A stretch of DNA of 64,000 nt from Bacillota bacterium (lineage in GTDB: Bacteria > Bacillota > Clostridia > Christensenellales > Aristaeellaceae). This document shows, piece by piece, positions 7,679 through 16,123 of this stretch (positions are counted from its first letter, which is position 1; every line of letters starts with the position of its first letter). Position numbers and translations under genes: made by a program. Location: positions 124,001 through 188,000 of the forward strand of contig JAEYOW010000038.1 of assembly GCA_023411375.1 (NCBI GenBank), in the 5' to 3' direction. Under the pieces are notes generated by a model. It searched no databases. It worked only from the letters and a program-made list of their open reading frames with translations, and was not told the origin of the DNA.

Positions 7679-8404
7679 ATGGCAAAGGTTCAAGCCTATG
7701 TCCGCGTCTACAATACGCTTAAAAAACAAATTCTTGAAGGCGAGTACGGAGTTGGCTCTCTGCTGCCGACCGAGTCCGAGCTGGAGAGAATTTTTGGCGT
7801 CAGCCGTACAACCATTCGCAAGGCGGTCGAAATTCTGTCTCGCGAGGGCTTTTTGGAGGCAAGACAGGGACGGGGTACGGAAGTGCTGGACTATCGTACC
7901 AGTCAAAATCTGAACGTTGTTACATCCACTTCTGAAACCCTGGAAAGAAAAGGGTATAAGGTTACTACAAAAGGAATGTTTATTGACCGTGTAAAAGCGC
8001 GCGAGGAACTGTCGCGTGAGCTGGAGGTCGCGGAGGGAAGCGAGCTGGTGCGCATTCAGCGGATACAGCTTGCCGACGGCGTGCCTATCGCCATCATGAA
8101 AAACTATCTCAAGCCGACGGTTGTGCCGGGGATCGAGGGGCATAGCCACGAGTTCACCAGGCTGTACGACTTCTTGGAAAGCTATTACGGCGTTACGATC
8201 GACGCGGCGAAGGACCGTATTACCGCCAGAAACGCAACCTTTGAGGAGGCGCAAATGCTGGATGTGCCGGTAGGGACGGCGCTGGTATACCTGTCGAGAA
8301 TCTGCTATCAGGATGGGGAAGCGGTGGATGTGGACCATGTGAGTATGATTGGCGGCAGATATGAGTTTGAGATCATGATGAATGGGCGTTATCGCCGTCC
8401 CTGA
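7679..8404 (+). CDS. GntR/HutC-family regulator with UTRA ligand domain
   Basis: 241 residues. The N-terminal winged helix has the classic GntR pattern: LKKQILEGEYGVGSLLPTES followed by ELERIFGVSRTTIRKAVEIL and a glycine-rich wing (ARQGRGTEV). Residues ~90-235 form a UTRA ligand-binding domain (SELVRIQRIQLADGVPIAIM, VDVDHVSMIGGRYEFEIMM). It probably represses the adjacent sugar operon until a phosphorylated sugar binds. GGGAGGGG lies six bases before the ATG. The gene ends in its own terminator before the deoC promoter, so regulator and operon are transcribed separately but share a promoter element. The effector is not identifiable from sequence. Confidence 0.9.
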   Translation: MAKVQAYVRVYNTLKKQILEGEYGVGSLLPTESELERIFGVSRTTIRKAVEILSREGFLEARQGRGTEVLDYRTSQNLNVVTSTSETLERKGYKVTTKGMFIDRVKAREELSRELEVAEGSELVRIQRIQLADGVPIAIMKNYLKPTVVPGIEGHSHEFTRLYDFLESYYGVTIDAAKDRITARNATFEEAQMLDVPVGTALVYLSRICYQDGEAVDVDHVSMIGGRYEFEIMMNGRYRRP

Positions 8405-8442
8405 ATTTGCGGCAACAATGATATAAAAGGCATATTTTGATT

Positions 8443-8478
8443 CATTTCAGCTGTCGGTTGGGGGCTGAAATGTTTTTT
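8443..8478 (+). terminator. terminator of gntR
   Basis: Perfect nine-base stem CATTTCAGC (8443-8451) / GCTGAAATG (8464-8472), followed by TTTTTT (8473-8478), 38 bases after the gntR stop codon. Confidence 0.85.
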
Positions 8479-8514
8479 ATCGTAAAAATAAAACCAAAAA
8501 CGACAATTTTACTA

Positions 8515-8544
8515 TTGACATAAAAAGATAATGATGTTATTATC
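8515..8544 (+). promoter_or_regulatory. deoC operon promoter with palindromic operator
   Basis: TTGACA (8515-8520), 17-base spacer, TATTAT (8538-8543). Within the spacer and over the -10 box lies the inverted repeat GATAAT-gatgtt-ATTATC (8527-8544). Its left part extends to AAGATAATGATG, identical to the element in the gntR promoter. A protein bound here would block RNA polymerase; the GntR protein is the obvious candidate. The rest of the 8405-8574 gap holds only the gntR terminator. Confidence 0.75.
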
Positions 8545-8574
8545 AATATACACTCCGAGAAAGGAAAGCTAAAG

Positions 8575-9309
8575 ATGAATAACATCAAGTTATTGAATAC
8601 AATCGCCCGCCGCGTGGACATCAGCGGCGTCCGCACGGATGTAACGCTTGGGGAGTTGGATCAAATTGTTTTGGCGGCAAGGCATTACCGTTTTGTCTGC
8701 GCATTTGCCATGCCCTGCTTTACGCGCAGGCTCGCGCAAATGTTATCGGACTGCCCGGATATTTTGGTGGGCGGCACAGTTGGTTTTCCCAGCGGCGCGG
8801 ACACTACCTTCTGCAAGGTTGCCAACGCAAAAGAACAATTGGCGGCCGGTGCGGATGAGTTGGATATGGTCGTCAACGTCGGCGCTCTGAAAAGCGGATT
8901 ATATCATGATGTTTATGAGGATATTCATGCGGTGGTAAACGCTGCAGAGGGAAAACCGACCAAATGCATCCTCGAAACCGCCTACCTTACGGACGATGAA
9001 ATTCAAAGGGGAGCGGAACTGGCGGTTGAGGCTGGTGTAAAATACGTAAAAACCGGTACGGGTTGGGCTGGAAAGCCAACCACGGTTGAAACCATCCGCC
9101 TCATCAAAAGCGCCATCGGCGACAGCGCGCTTATCAAGGCGGCGGGCGGCATACGCACGCTGGATACGATGCTTGAGATGATCGACGCGGGTTGCGCGCG
9201 CTTTGGAATCGGTCTGCGCAGCATTATTGCCATCATGAAGGAAGTTGACCGGCGCCTTGGCCGTCAGGACGCGTTTTCTCTGGAAGCGTCAGGCGGCGGC
9301 TTTTATTGA
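8575..9309 (+). CDS. deoC: DeoC-family deoxyribose-phosphate aldolase
   Basis: 244 residues, normal length for DeoC, which splits 2-deoxy-D-ribose 5-phosphate into glyceraldehyde 3-phosphate and acetaldehyde through a lysine Schiff base. Catalytic positions are recognisable: Asp in ELDMVVNVGALKSG, the Schiff-base Lys in YVKTGTGW, and the second Lys in LIKAAGGIRT. KTGTGW differs from the usual KTSTG, and the C-terminal FGIGLRS differs from RIGTSSG, so this is a diverged member that may use a related substrate. It heads an operon with a sugar ABC importer and an alcohol dehydrogenase that could remove acetaldehyde. AAAGGAAAG precedes the ATG. Confidence 0.85.
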   Translation: MNNIKLLNTIARRVDISGVRTDVTLGELDQIVLAARHYRFVCAFAMPCFTRRLAQMLSDCPDILVGGTVGFPSGADTTFCKVANAKEQLAAGADELDMVVNVGALKSGLYHDVYEDIHAVVNAAEGKPTKCILETAYLTDDEIQRGAELAVEAGVKYVKTGTGWAGKPTTVETIRLIKSAIGDSALIKAAGGIRTLDTMLEMIDAGCARFGIGLRSIIAIMKEVDRRLGRQDAFSLEASGGGFY

Positions 9310-9441
9310 CGCCGTCCTTGAAATAGCGGCGGGATTGTTACAAAGCGGTCGGGAAATGGCCGCGTAAAGCCCTTAACCACGAAACTGAAGCGTCGGTACC
9401 AGCGCTTTAGCAATAAATTACAGGAAAGAAGGATCAGCACC

Positions 9442-10530
9442 ATGAAAAAAATCACCGCCCTGTTCATCGCTGTGGCAATGTTGGTCGGCATGTTCGCGTT
9501 CTGCGCGACCGCTGTCGCGGAAGACGGATTCTACGCCGTGTCCCTCGGCTGGGCCGAGAACGCCTCCGGCCAGCGCCAAAAGACGGGTTTCATCGAATCC
9601 TTTGAAAAGTATGGAATCACCGATTACTCCATTGTAGACGCCAACTATGATCCGGTCCGCCAGACCGAGCAGATCCGCGCCTTTATCGCAAAAAACCCCA
9701 AGGCGCTGTTCATCACCCCCAGCGACCCGACCGGTATTGCAGAAGCCGTTAAGGAAGCCTGTGACGCGGGTATCCCCGTTTACCTGAGCGACGGCTTTGT
9801 CAGCGGCGCGGACGCGGTGAGCACCGTACTGTTTGATAACTACGCCTGCGGCAAGACGACCATGACCTACCTGCTTGACAAGCTTCAGGAAAAGTACGGC
9901 ACCACCGATACCATCAAGATCGGCATGATCATGCTGCCCTCCAATGAAAGCTGGCATCAGCGCGATCTGGGCGCACTGGATGTGCTGGCGGAAGAGAAAT
10001 ATTCAAACATCGAGGTTGTCAACGAATGGTCCTGGGATTCTACCGGCGCCGTGACGCCCTCCGCGACCATCAGCACATGGCTGGCCGCCGATGCCAACAA
10101 GGAGCTCCGTGCCATCTGGTGCGCTTGGGATGGCGCCGCCTTTGAAGGCCTAGTCCTGACCGGCGAGAGCCGCCCCGAAATCATGTACACCGGCTGCGAC
10201 GGCGGCGAGGAATGCTGGAACTACATGATCAACTACCCCGAGTCCTTCATAATGAGCGCCGGCGAGAGCATCTACAACATGCCCCGTTCGCTGGTGCAGT
10301 ATTCCCAGAGCTACAACGAGGGCAACGCCGCGCCGCGCCTTGTGCTTGTGCCCGGTTACGCCGTGACCAGCCAGATGATCGTCGATATCAACAGCATCCG
10401 CGATTACAAGGTAGGCGGTCAGACTGCTTGGGAGTTGCTTCTCAACTACGAGCTGCCCGGCAACATCGACGCGCTTAATCAGGCGCTGACCGAGAACGGC
10501 CTGACCACGCTTTGGATTCCGTCGATCTGA
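9442..10530 (+). CDS. sugar ABC transporter substrate-binding protein
   Basis: 362 residues, periplasmic-binding-protein type 1 fold (RbsB/Peripla_BP_4 class). It has a Sec signal peptide (MKKITALFIAVAMLVGMFAF, cleavage near TAVAED) with no lipobox cysteine, which is unusual for a Gram-positive binding protein that must stay at the cell surface. Typical phrases are QTEQIRAFIAKNPKALFITPSDPTG, split over two sentences of the fold, DAGIPVYLSDGFV, and DGAAFEGLVLTGE near the hinge. The ligand is probably a monosaccharide; DeoC and the dehydrogenase suggest a deoxy sugar. A hairpin follows the stop codon, consistent with higher expression than the rest of the importer. Confidence 0.88.
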   Translation: MKKITALFIAVAMLVGMFAFCATAVAEDGFYAVSLGWAENASGQRQKTGFIESFEKYGITDYSIVDANYDPVRQTEQIRAFIAKNPKALFITPSDPTGIAEAVKEACDAGIPVYLSDGFVSGADAVSTVLFDNYACGKTTMTYLLDKLQEKYGTTDTIKIGMIMLPSNESWHQRDLGALDVLAEEKYSNIEVVNEWSWDSTGAVTPSATISTWLAADANKELRAIWCAWDGAAFEGLVLTGESRPEIMYTGCDGGEECWNYMINYPESFIMSAGESIYNMPRSLVQYSQSYNEGNAAPRLVLVPGYAVTSQMIVDINSIRDYKVGGQTAWELLLNYELPGNIDALNQALTENGLTTLWIPSI

Positions 10531-10546
10531 TCCTTCGCAATATCAA

Positions 10547-10573
10547 GGGGGACAAGGGTTCTGCTTGTCCCCC
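10547..10573 (+). promoter_or_regulatory. intercistronic attenuator hairpin
   Basis: Ten-base perfect stem GGGGGACAAG (10547-10556) / CTTGTCCCCC (10564-10573), seven-base loop, followed by AACTCTTTT. It lies between the binding-protein and ATPase genes. Such hairpins usually protect the upstream mRNA or terminate partly, giving more binding protein than transporter. Confidence 0.6.
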
Positions 10574-10597
10574 AACTCTTTTCCTGGAGGATATAAG

Positions 10598-12112
10598 ATG
10601 AGCTACGTATTGGAAATGAAGGGCATCAATAAAAATTTCTCCGGCTTGCAAGCCTTGAGCGACGCTCATCTGGCGGTGGAACCGGGCGAGGCCCATGCTC
10701 TTCTGGGTATCAACGGCGCGGGCAAATCCACCATGATTAAGGTTCTTTCGGGCGTTTATTCGCGCGATTCGGGAGAAATCCTGATCGATGGAAACCCGGT
10801 GGAGATCCGCGGGCCCAAGGACGCGATTGGCTGCGGTATTTCCGCCGTCTATCAGGACCCGCAGATGATCGAATCCTACACTGGGTATGAGAATATTTAT
10901 CTGGGCCATGAAGGGGGCGGAGAGGCGCTGCTCACCTCCGTCAAACGGCGCAGGCTCAGGAAACAGGCGCAGGCGCTGGTCGGCAGGTATCCCTTTGAAA
11001 TTGACATTGAAAAGCCCATTTTTATGATGAGTTCCGTGGAGCGGGAAATCATCGCGGTTTTACGCGCGCTTTCCAAGGAGTGCCGAATCCTCATCCTGGA
11101 TGAGCCTACCTCTATTTTAACTGAAAAAGAAAAATATACGCTGTTTGAGTTTATAAGCATTTTGAAGCAAAACGGCGTTTCTATCATTTATATCACCCAC
11201 CATCTGGACGAGGTCGCGCAGGTGTGCGACAGTTTTTCCGTATTTCGAAACGGCAGGAACGTATGTCGTGAAACCATTAAGGACGGCCGGGTGGATTCCG
11301 ACCATATCGCGGAGCTGATGCTGGGCGAAAGGTTGGAGCAGCTTTACCCATCGCGTGCCGAAAGCTTTTCGGATGATGTCGCGCTGGAAGCGGACGGGCT
11401 TTCGTTGGAAGGGAAGTTTACCGATATCAGCCTGAAGGCGCGGCGCGGCGAGGTGTTTGGAGTATTCGGCCTGGTTGGGTCGGGTATCGACGAACTGTCC
11501 AAGGTGCTTTTTGGCGCGGTTGAAAAAACAGGCGGCGAGCTGCGCAAGGATGGGAAGCCCCTCAGACTGTCCAGTCCCGGAGACGCAATCCGTCAGGGCG
11601 TGTTCCTTGTTCCCGGCAACCGCAAGACCGAAGGCTTCCTGATGAACTTACCCATCACCGCCAATATTACCGTGGCCAATCTGCCCAAAACCGTCAAGCG
11701 CCTAGCGATTGTGGACCGCAAAACCGAGACGGCGGCTGCGCAGGAAATGGTTGATAAGCTGGCGATCGCGACGCCGACCGTACAAAAGAAAGTCAACGAA
11801 CTTTCAGGCGGAAATCAGCAAAAAATCGTCATCGGGAAGGGGCTTTATACGGACGCGGACGTCTATATCTTCTGCGAACCGACGGTAGGCGTTGACGTTG
11901 GCGCAAAATCAGGCATTTACGAGACCATGCGCGCCCTGTCCAGGACGGCGGCGGTCATCATCATTTCCTCCGAGCCGGAGGAGGTGCTGGGCAATTCCGA
12001 CAGGGTCATGGTGGTTTACAAGGGCAGAACCACTTTGGCGAAAAACGCCGCGGACACGTCGCTGAAAGAAATGCTCGTGCACGCGATAACCAGCGAGGAG
12101 GTGCCGGTGTGA
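10598..12112 (+). CDS. sugar ABC transporter ATP-binding protein (RbsA/MglA type, two ATPase domains)
   Basis: 504 residues with two fused nucleotide-binding domains. Domain 1 has Walker A GINGAGKST and Walker B RILILDEPT but its signature is MSSVEREII instead of LSGGQ. Domain 2 has an intact LSGGNQQKI signature, but its P-loop is GLVGSGIDE (no Lys) and its Walker B reads FCEPT. Pairing across the dimer therefore gives one complete ATP site and one degenerate site, more extreme than in ordinary RbsA. The start at 10598 has GGAGG eight bases upstream; the ATG at 10565 would begin inside the hairpin. The stop overlaps the next start (TGATG). Confidence 0.9.
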   Translation: MSYVLEMKGINKNFSGLQALSDAHLAVEPGEAHALLGINGAGKSTMIKVLSGVYSRDSGEILIDGNPVEIRGPKDAIGCGISAVYQDPQMIESYTGYENIYLGHEGGGEALLTSVKRRRLRKQAQALVGRYPFEIDIEKPIFMMSSVEREIIAVLRALSKECRILILDEPTSILTEKEKYTLFEFISILKQNGVSIIYITHHLDEVAQVCDSFSVFRNGRNVCRETIKDGRVDSDHIAELMLGERLEQLYPSRAESFSDDVALEADGLSLEGKFTDISLKARRGEVFGVFGLVGSGIDELSKVLFGAVEKTGGELRKDGKPLRLSSPGDAIRQGVFLVPGNRKTEGFLMNLPITANITVANLPKTVKRLAIVDRKTETAAAQEMVDKLAIATPTVQKKVNELSGGNQQKIVIGKGLYTDADVYIFCEPTVGVDVGAKSGIYETMRALSRTAAVIIISSEPEEVLGNSDRVMVVYKGRTTLAKNAADTSLKEMLVHAITSEEVPV

Positions 12113-13080
12113 TGGAAAAGGCAAAACGGTTTTCCGTTGGGGACAGGCTGCCCATAATTTTGTTTGCAATGCTGTTTCTCGTGGTGGTTATCATATTCCA
12201 GATTCTTCAGCCTCAATTTTTATCCACCGCCAATATCGTCAACATGATTCAGACCGTATCCACGACGGTGATTGCGGCCATTGGCCTGACGTTTGTAATC
12301 GCGATCGGGCGCTCCGATATTTCCTTTTATATGACCTGCTGCTTCTGCGGCGTGCTGATGGCATGGCTGGTCAGCCTAGGCTGGCATCCGGTGCCCGCGA
12401 TTTTCGCCGGCGTTCTTGCGGGAGCGGCGTGGGGAGCTGTTTCGGGCGTCGCGGTCGGCAAGCTGAAGCTTCCGGACATCATTACAACCATCGCGATCGG
12501 CTCCATTGCCTTCGGGCTTGGCTATGTATTTTCCGACGGCGCGTTCATCATGACCAATTTCATTGAGTCTAAGACGCATTATCTATCCCAGTACGCGGTT
12601 CTTGGCATCCCGTTGCCGGTGTACATCATGCTTGTGGTGATTGTGGCGGCGTATTACCTGTTGGAAAAATCTCGCTTTGGCCGCGCTTTTTATGCGGTGG
12701 GCGCTACGGAAAAGGCGGCGTACCTTAGCGGCGTCGACGTAAACCGTACCATTGTGCTGGCATATGTCATCTGTGGCACGCTGGCGGCGGTCGCGGCGCT
12801 GATCATGACGGCGCGGCAGGGCTATGGCAACGTCAAAATCGGCATGAATATCCTGATGCCCTGCTTTACGGCGGTATACATCGGCATGTCGGTTTTCAAG
12901 CGCCCCTGTGTGATTGGCACCTTCCTTGGCGCACTGCTGGTGACGGCGATCGCGACTGGCTTCACCTCGGTTAACATCCCGTATTACTGGTCTAACCTTG
13001 TGACGGGTATCGTGCTGATTATCGCGATTTTACTGTCCAAAATTTCCGTGAAAAAGCCCCGGGAGGTGCGCGCCAAATGA
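12112..13080 (+). CDS. sugar ABC transporter permease 1 (RbsC-like)
   Basis: 322 residues with about eight to ten membrane helices, BPD_transp_2 class as in ribose and galactose importers. Typical features are IVNMIQTVSTTVIAAIGLTFVI near the N-terminus (split here by the signature glycine), SRFGRAFYAVGATEKAAYLSGV before the coupling region, and YIGMSVFKRP late in the protein. It forms the heterodimeric channel with the next permease. Start ATG 12112 shares one base with the ATPase stop; the GTG at 12109 is a less likely alternative. The stop overlaps the next ATG by four bases. Confidence 0.88.
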   Translation: MEKAKRFSVGDRLPIILFAMLFLVVVIIFQILQPQFLSTANIVNMIQTVSTTVIAAIGLTFVIAIGRSDISFYMTCCFCGVLMAWLVSLGWHPVPAIFAGVLAGAAWGAVSGVAVGKLKLPDIITTIAIGSIAFGLGYVFSDGAFIMTNFIESKTHYLSQYAVLGIPLPVYIMLVVIVAAYYLLEKSRFGRAFYAVGATEKAAYLSGVDVNRTIVLAYVICGTLAAVAALIMTARQGYGNVKIGMNILMPCFTAVYIGMSVFKRPCVIGTFLGALLVTAIATGFTSVNIPYYWSNLVTGIVLIIAILLSKISVKKPREVRAK

Positions 13081-14072
13081 ATCAGAAAAAAGGATTTTTC
13101 GGCAAGATTTTCAGCATGGAATTCGCGTTGGTGGGCGTGCTGCTGGTAGTGCTGGCGGTGTTTAGCCTCGCGATTGGCGAAGCGTTTTACATGCCCTATA
13201 ACCTGATGAATATTTTAAAATCCGCGGGCTCAATCGGCATTATGGTGCTGGGGCTGACGTGGGTGATCGGCGCGAACGAGATGGATTGCTCCTTTCCGGA
13301 GGTGGCAAGCTGCACCAGTATGATTTTTGCCCTTATGCTAAACGCAAAGCAGGACCCGGTTGTGTCCATGCTTGCGGCGCTGGCGGCGGGGCTTGGCTTC
13401 GGAGCTTTAACCAGCCTGCTGGTCGTCAAGTTCCACTTCCATTCTCTGATTACGACCATCGCGGTTTCAACCATTGCCGGCGCGATCGCCAACATCGTCT
13501 ACAACGGGTCCGTGCTCTCCATTAAGCGCCTGAACTCGACCAACCTGTACAAATTCTTCGGCCAGAGCGTCGGCGGCTTTCCAATCGTGTTCATCATTGC
13601 GCTGGCGTTGTTTATCATCGCCTATCTGGTTCAGGAAAAAACCAAGTTCGGCCAGTACATTTATGCGCTCAGTGAGAACCGCCAGGCCGTGACCGAGGCG
13701 GGCGTCAAAGCCGGCCGGGTATTGACGGCGACCTTCATGCTATCCAGCTTTTTTGCGGCGTTCGGCGGCGTGATTTACGTGCTGACGGTGTACAAATCCG
13801 GCCAGCCCAGCATGGGCTCATCCTTCTTCCTCAACGGTTTTACCATCGTATTCCTTGGCGCGATGGCGCTAAAGCTGGGAAAGGCCAACGTGGTGGGTAC
13901 TTTTATCGGCGCGCTGGTGCTTTCCTCGCTTACCAGCGGGCTTACCATGCTGGGCTCCGGCTTCGCGGTGGGGCAGGTGATCAAGGGCTTGCTGCTCATT
14001 ATGGGCGTAGCGGTTGTTACCATCTACAGACGAAAGATCGTACCGAAAGGAAGCAAGATGAAGTATGAATAA
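13077..14072 (+). CDS. sugar ABC transporter permease 2 (RbsC-like)
   Basis: 331 residues, BPD_transp_2 membrane protein related to permease 1 (shared shape TKFGQYIYALSENRQAVTEAGV and FLGAMALKLGKANVVGTFIG). It begins at the ATGA overlap with permease 1 and overlaps the alcohol dehydrogenase gene by eight bases, so the whole importer and downstream enzymes are translated from one mRNA. Two different permeases match Rbs-family importers that use a heterodimer. No defect seen. Confidence 0.88.
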   Translation: MNQKKGFFGKIFSMEFALVGVLLVVLAVFSLAIGEAFYMPYNLMNILKSAGSIGIMVLGLTWVIGANEMDCSFPEVASCTSMIFALMLNAKQDPVVSMLAALAAGLGFGALTSLLVVKFHFHSLITTIAVSTIAGAIANIVYNGSVLSIKRLNSTNLYKFFGQSVGGFPIVFIIALALFIIAYLVQEKTKFGQYIYALSENRQAVTEAGVKAGRVLTATFMLSSFFAAFGGVIYVLTVYKSGQPSMGSSFFLNGFTIVFLGAMALKLGKANVVGTFIGALVLSSLTSGLTMLGSGFAVGQVIKGLLLIMGVAVVTIYRRKIVPKGSKMKYE

Positions 14073-15258
14073 TTTCGAGTTCTTTAATCCGGTCAAGGTG
14101 ATCTTTGGCGCGGGCGAGGTGGCCCGCATTGGTTCTGAAGCCGCGAAGCTCGGCAAAAAGGCGCTGTTGGTTTCGTACAGCGATGTGAGCTTCTATGGGA
14201 ACCTGCCCAAAAACATCCGTGCGTGGCTTGGTGAAAACGGCGTGGAATGCGTGGACGCTTTCCTTGCCACGGCAAATCCAACGATGGAGGAAGCGAGAAA
14301 GGGCGTCCAAATCGGCAAGGCGGAAGGCGTTGACGTGGTGATCGGTCTGGGCGGCGGCAGCGCGATGGATCTTGCCAAGGTCATTGCCGCCGGTATCCTG
14401 TACCCGCATGATCTGATGCGCATGATCCTGTTTACGCACAGCGAGGCGGGATATCAAATCCCGCCCAAGGAGGCGCTTCCGCTTCTGATGATTCCCACAT
14501 TGCCGGCAACCTCCAGCGAAATGAATCCCACGGCGGTGATCACCGACGAAAAGACGCAGCGCAAAAGCTATGTATGGGAGCCTGGCTGTCTTTATCCCAA
14601 AACCTCGATTCTCGACCCGGCCCTTACGGTGACGCTGCCGGCGTATCAGACGGCATGCGGGGCGATTGACGCGATGAGCCACGTGGTGGAACCCTTCTTC
14701 TTCAGCGACGAGGCAACCTACGGTAACATCGCCTTGCACGACCATATGCAGCTTGGAGTGATCCGCGCGATTTACGAGAATATCCCCGCTGTGCTGGCAA
14801 AGCCGGACGACCTCCAGCTTCGCGGCCTGATGCAATGGAGCGCAACCGTCGGCCTGAACGGCTGGCTGACGTGCGGCGTACAGGGTTGGACGCCCATGCA
14901 CCAGATGGGACACGTGCTTTCGTCGCATTTCCGGGCGACGCACGGCGCGACGCTGGCCTGTATGATGCTTGCGTGGATGCGCTATTTCGCAACGCGCCGA
15001 CAGAATCAACGGTTTGTGAAGTTTGCGAAGGCCATTTTTGGCACGGATGACCTCTGTGAGGCGGCGGAGCGGTTTGAGGCGTACATCCGGGGCGTTGGGG
15101 TGCAGACCCGCATCTCGCAGTTTGGGGTTATGCAAAGCGATCTGGACGCGTTGACACAAGGGCTGGTGGACGTTTCGTTCGGGACGGACGGCAAGCTTGC
15201 CTCCATCCCCCCGGTCACGCGGGAGGAGGCGAGGACCATCTACGCGCTTGCCCTGTAA
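14065..15258 (+). CDS. iron-containing alcohol dehydrogenase
   Basis: 397 residues of the group III (Fe-dependent) dehydrogenases. NAD(P)-binding GLGGGSAMDLAK lies at about 92-103. Metal ligands are visible in ACGAIDAMSHVVEPF (Asp, His) and MHQMGHVLSSHFRATHG (His, His). Members reduce aldehydes to alcohols or act on 1,3-propanediol and butanol. Here the gene overlaps the second permease gene and shares an operon with an aldolase expected to release acetaldehyde, so reduction of that aldehyde to ethanol with NAD(P)H is the natural inference. The exact substrate is not shown by sequence. The NRQ...RYFATRR region late in the protein is normal for the family. Confidence 0.88.
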   Translation: MNNFEFFNPVKVIFGAGEVARIGSEAAKLGKKALLVSYSDVSFYGNLPKNIRAWLGENGVECVDAFLATANPTMEEARKGVQIGKAEGVDVVIGLGGGSAMDLAKVIAAGILYPHDLMRMILFTHSEAGYQIPPKEALPLLMIPTLPATSSEMNPTAVITDEKTQRKSYVWEPGCLYPKTSILDPALTVTLPAYQTACGAIDAMSHVVEPFFFSDEATYGNIALHDHMQLGVIRAIYENIPAVLAKPDDLQLRGLMQWSATVGLNGWLTCGVQGWTPMHQMGHVLSSHFRATHGATLACMMLAWMRYFATRRQNQRFVKFAKAIFGTDDLCEAAERFEAYIRGVGVQTRISQFGVMQSDLDALTQGLVDVSFGTDGKLASIPPVTREEARTIYALAL

Positions 15259-15277
15259 GCGGGAGGGAGGGGAAGTC

Positions 15278-16123
15278 ATGCAATGCAACCCAACCGTCTT
15301 TGACGGTTTGAAAGCCTACGAAATCGTCGATGAAAAGTGGCGCATGGTTGTGGTGACCGGATGCGGCCCGCGCATCGCATTCCTGGGCAAAACAGGCGGC
15401 GAAAACATTCTTTACTGGCAGAAGGATGGCGTAATCCGGGATGAATACAGGCTGATGGGTGGCCACCGCGTTTGGCTGACCAGGCCGATGGCCGATGAAT
15501 CCGAGGACACCTATCTTTCGGACAACGCCCCCTGCCGTGTGGAATTCCTGCCTAACGGGCTGGTGGCAACCGCGCCCGCCCATCCGTTCAGCAGGCTGGA
15601 ACGCGGCATGAAGATCGAGTGGCTGGGCGAAGGGGATTATAAAGTAACGAATTTTGTGAAAAACACCGGCACGTTGATCTATTCCGGCGGCGTATGGTCG
15701 CCCACCTGTATCCGGCCGGACGGCAAGGTGATCGAGATTCCGTTGGGTGAGGACGATGTGACATGGGACATTGTCAAAATTGTGGTGCCGCGCGTGTTCG
15801 CGGGCAACGAGGTACGGTTGGACGACCCGCAGGTGACGTTTGAGGGCAATACCATGGTCGTCACGCCAATGGGGGAAGTTTGCAAGCGGTGCGTCAAAGC
15901 GCCAAAGGGACGCGTCAGCATGCGGTGGGATGAACAGGGCATTCGCTTCACCAAGCATGCGCCCTACGTCAGGCACGCGGGCTATCCGCTGGGCGGCTGC
16001 AATCTGGCGGTGTTTGTGGGCAAGGACAACTGGATGGCGGAATTAGAGAGCTTTGGCGCCGAGCAGGAGATTATTCCAAATCAAACCATTGAAAACACAG
16101 AGTATTGGCGGTTGGAGCAATGA
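15278..16123 (+). CDS. galactose-mutarotase-like protein (DUF4380-like)
   Basis: 281 residues, beta-rich with no signal peptide. GCGPRIAFLGKTGGENILYW near the N-terminus and MGGHRVWLTRP that follows are features of mutarotase-fold proteins annotated as DUF4380 or aldose-epimerase-like. Aldose 1-epimerases interconvert alpha and beta anomers of sugars, but the usual catalytic His-Glu pair is not confidently placed here. Position between a dehydrogenase and an exporter in a sugar operon supports work on the imported sugar or its product. The start has GGGAGGGAGGGGA upstream. The stop codon overlaps the EamA start (ATGA). Confidence 0.65.
   Translation: MQCNPTVFDGLKAYEIVDEKWRMVVVTGCGPRIAFLGKTGGENILYWQKDGVIRDEYRLMGGHRVWLTRPMADESEDTYLSDNAPCRVEFLPNGLVATAPAHPFSRLERGMKIEWLGEGDYKVTNFVKNTGTLIYSGGVWSPTCIRPDGKVIEIPLGEDDVTWDIVKIVVPRVFAGNEVRLDDPQVTFEGNTMVVTPMGEVCKRCVKAPKGRVSMRWDEQGIRFTKHAPYVRHAGYPLGGCNLAVFVGKDNWMAELESFGAEQEIIPNQTIENTEYWRLEQ

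Noticed and set aside
14017..15288. 423-codon open frame on the minus strand opposite the alcohol dehydrogenase
   Set aside because: The plus-strand frame has clear family motifs and operon overlaps; the opposite frame has none and is rich in His and Arg, as expected for an antisense shadow in GC-rich DNA.
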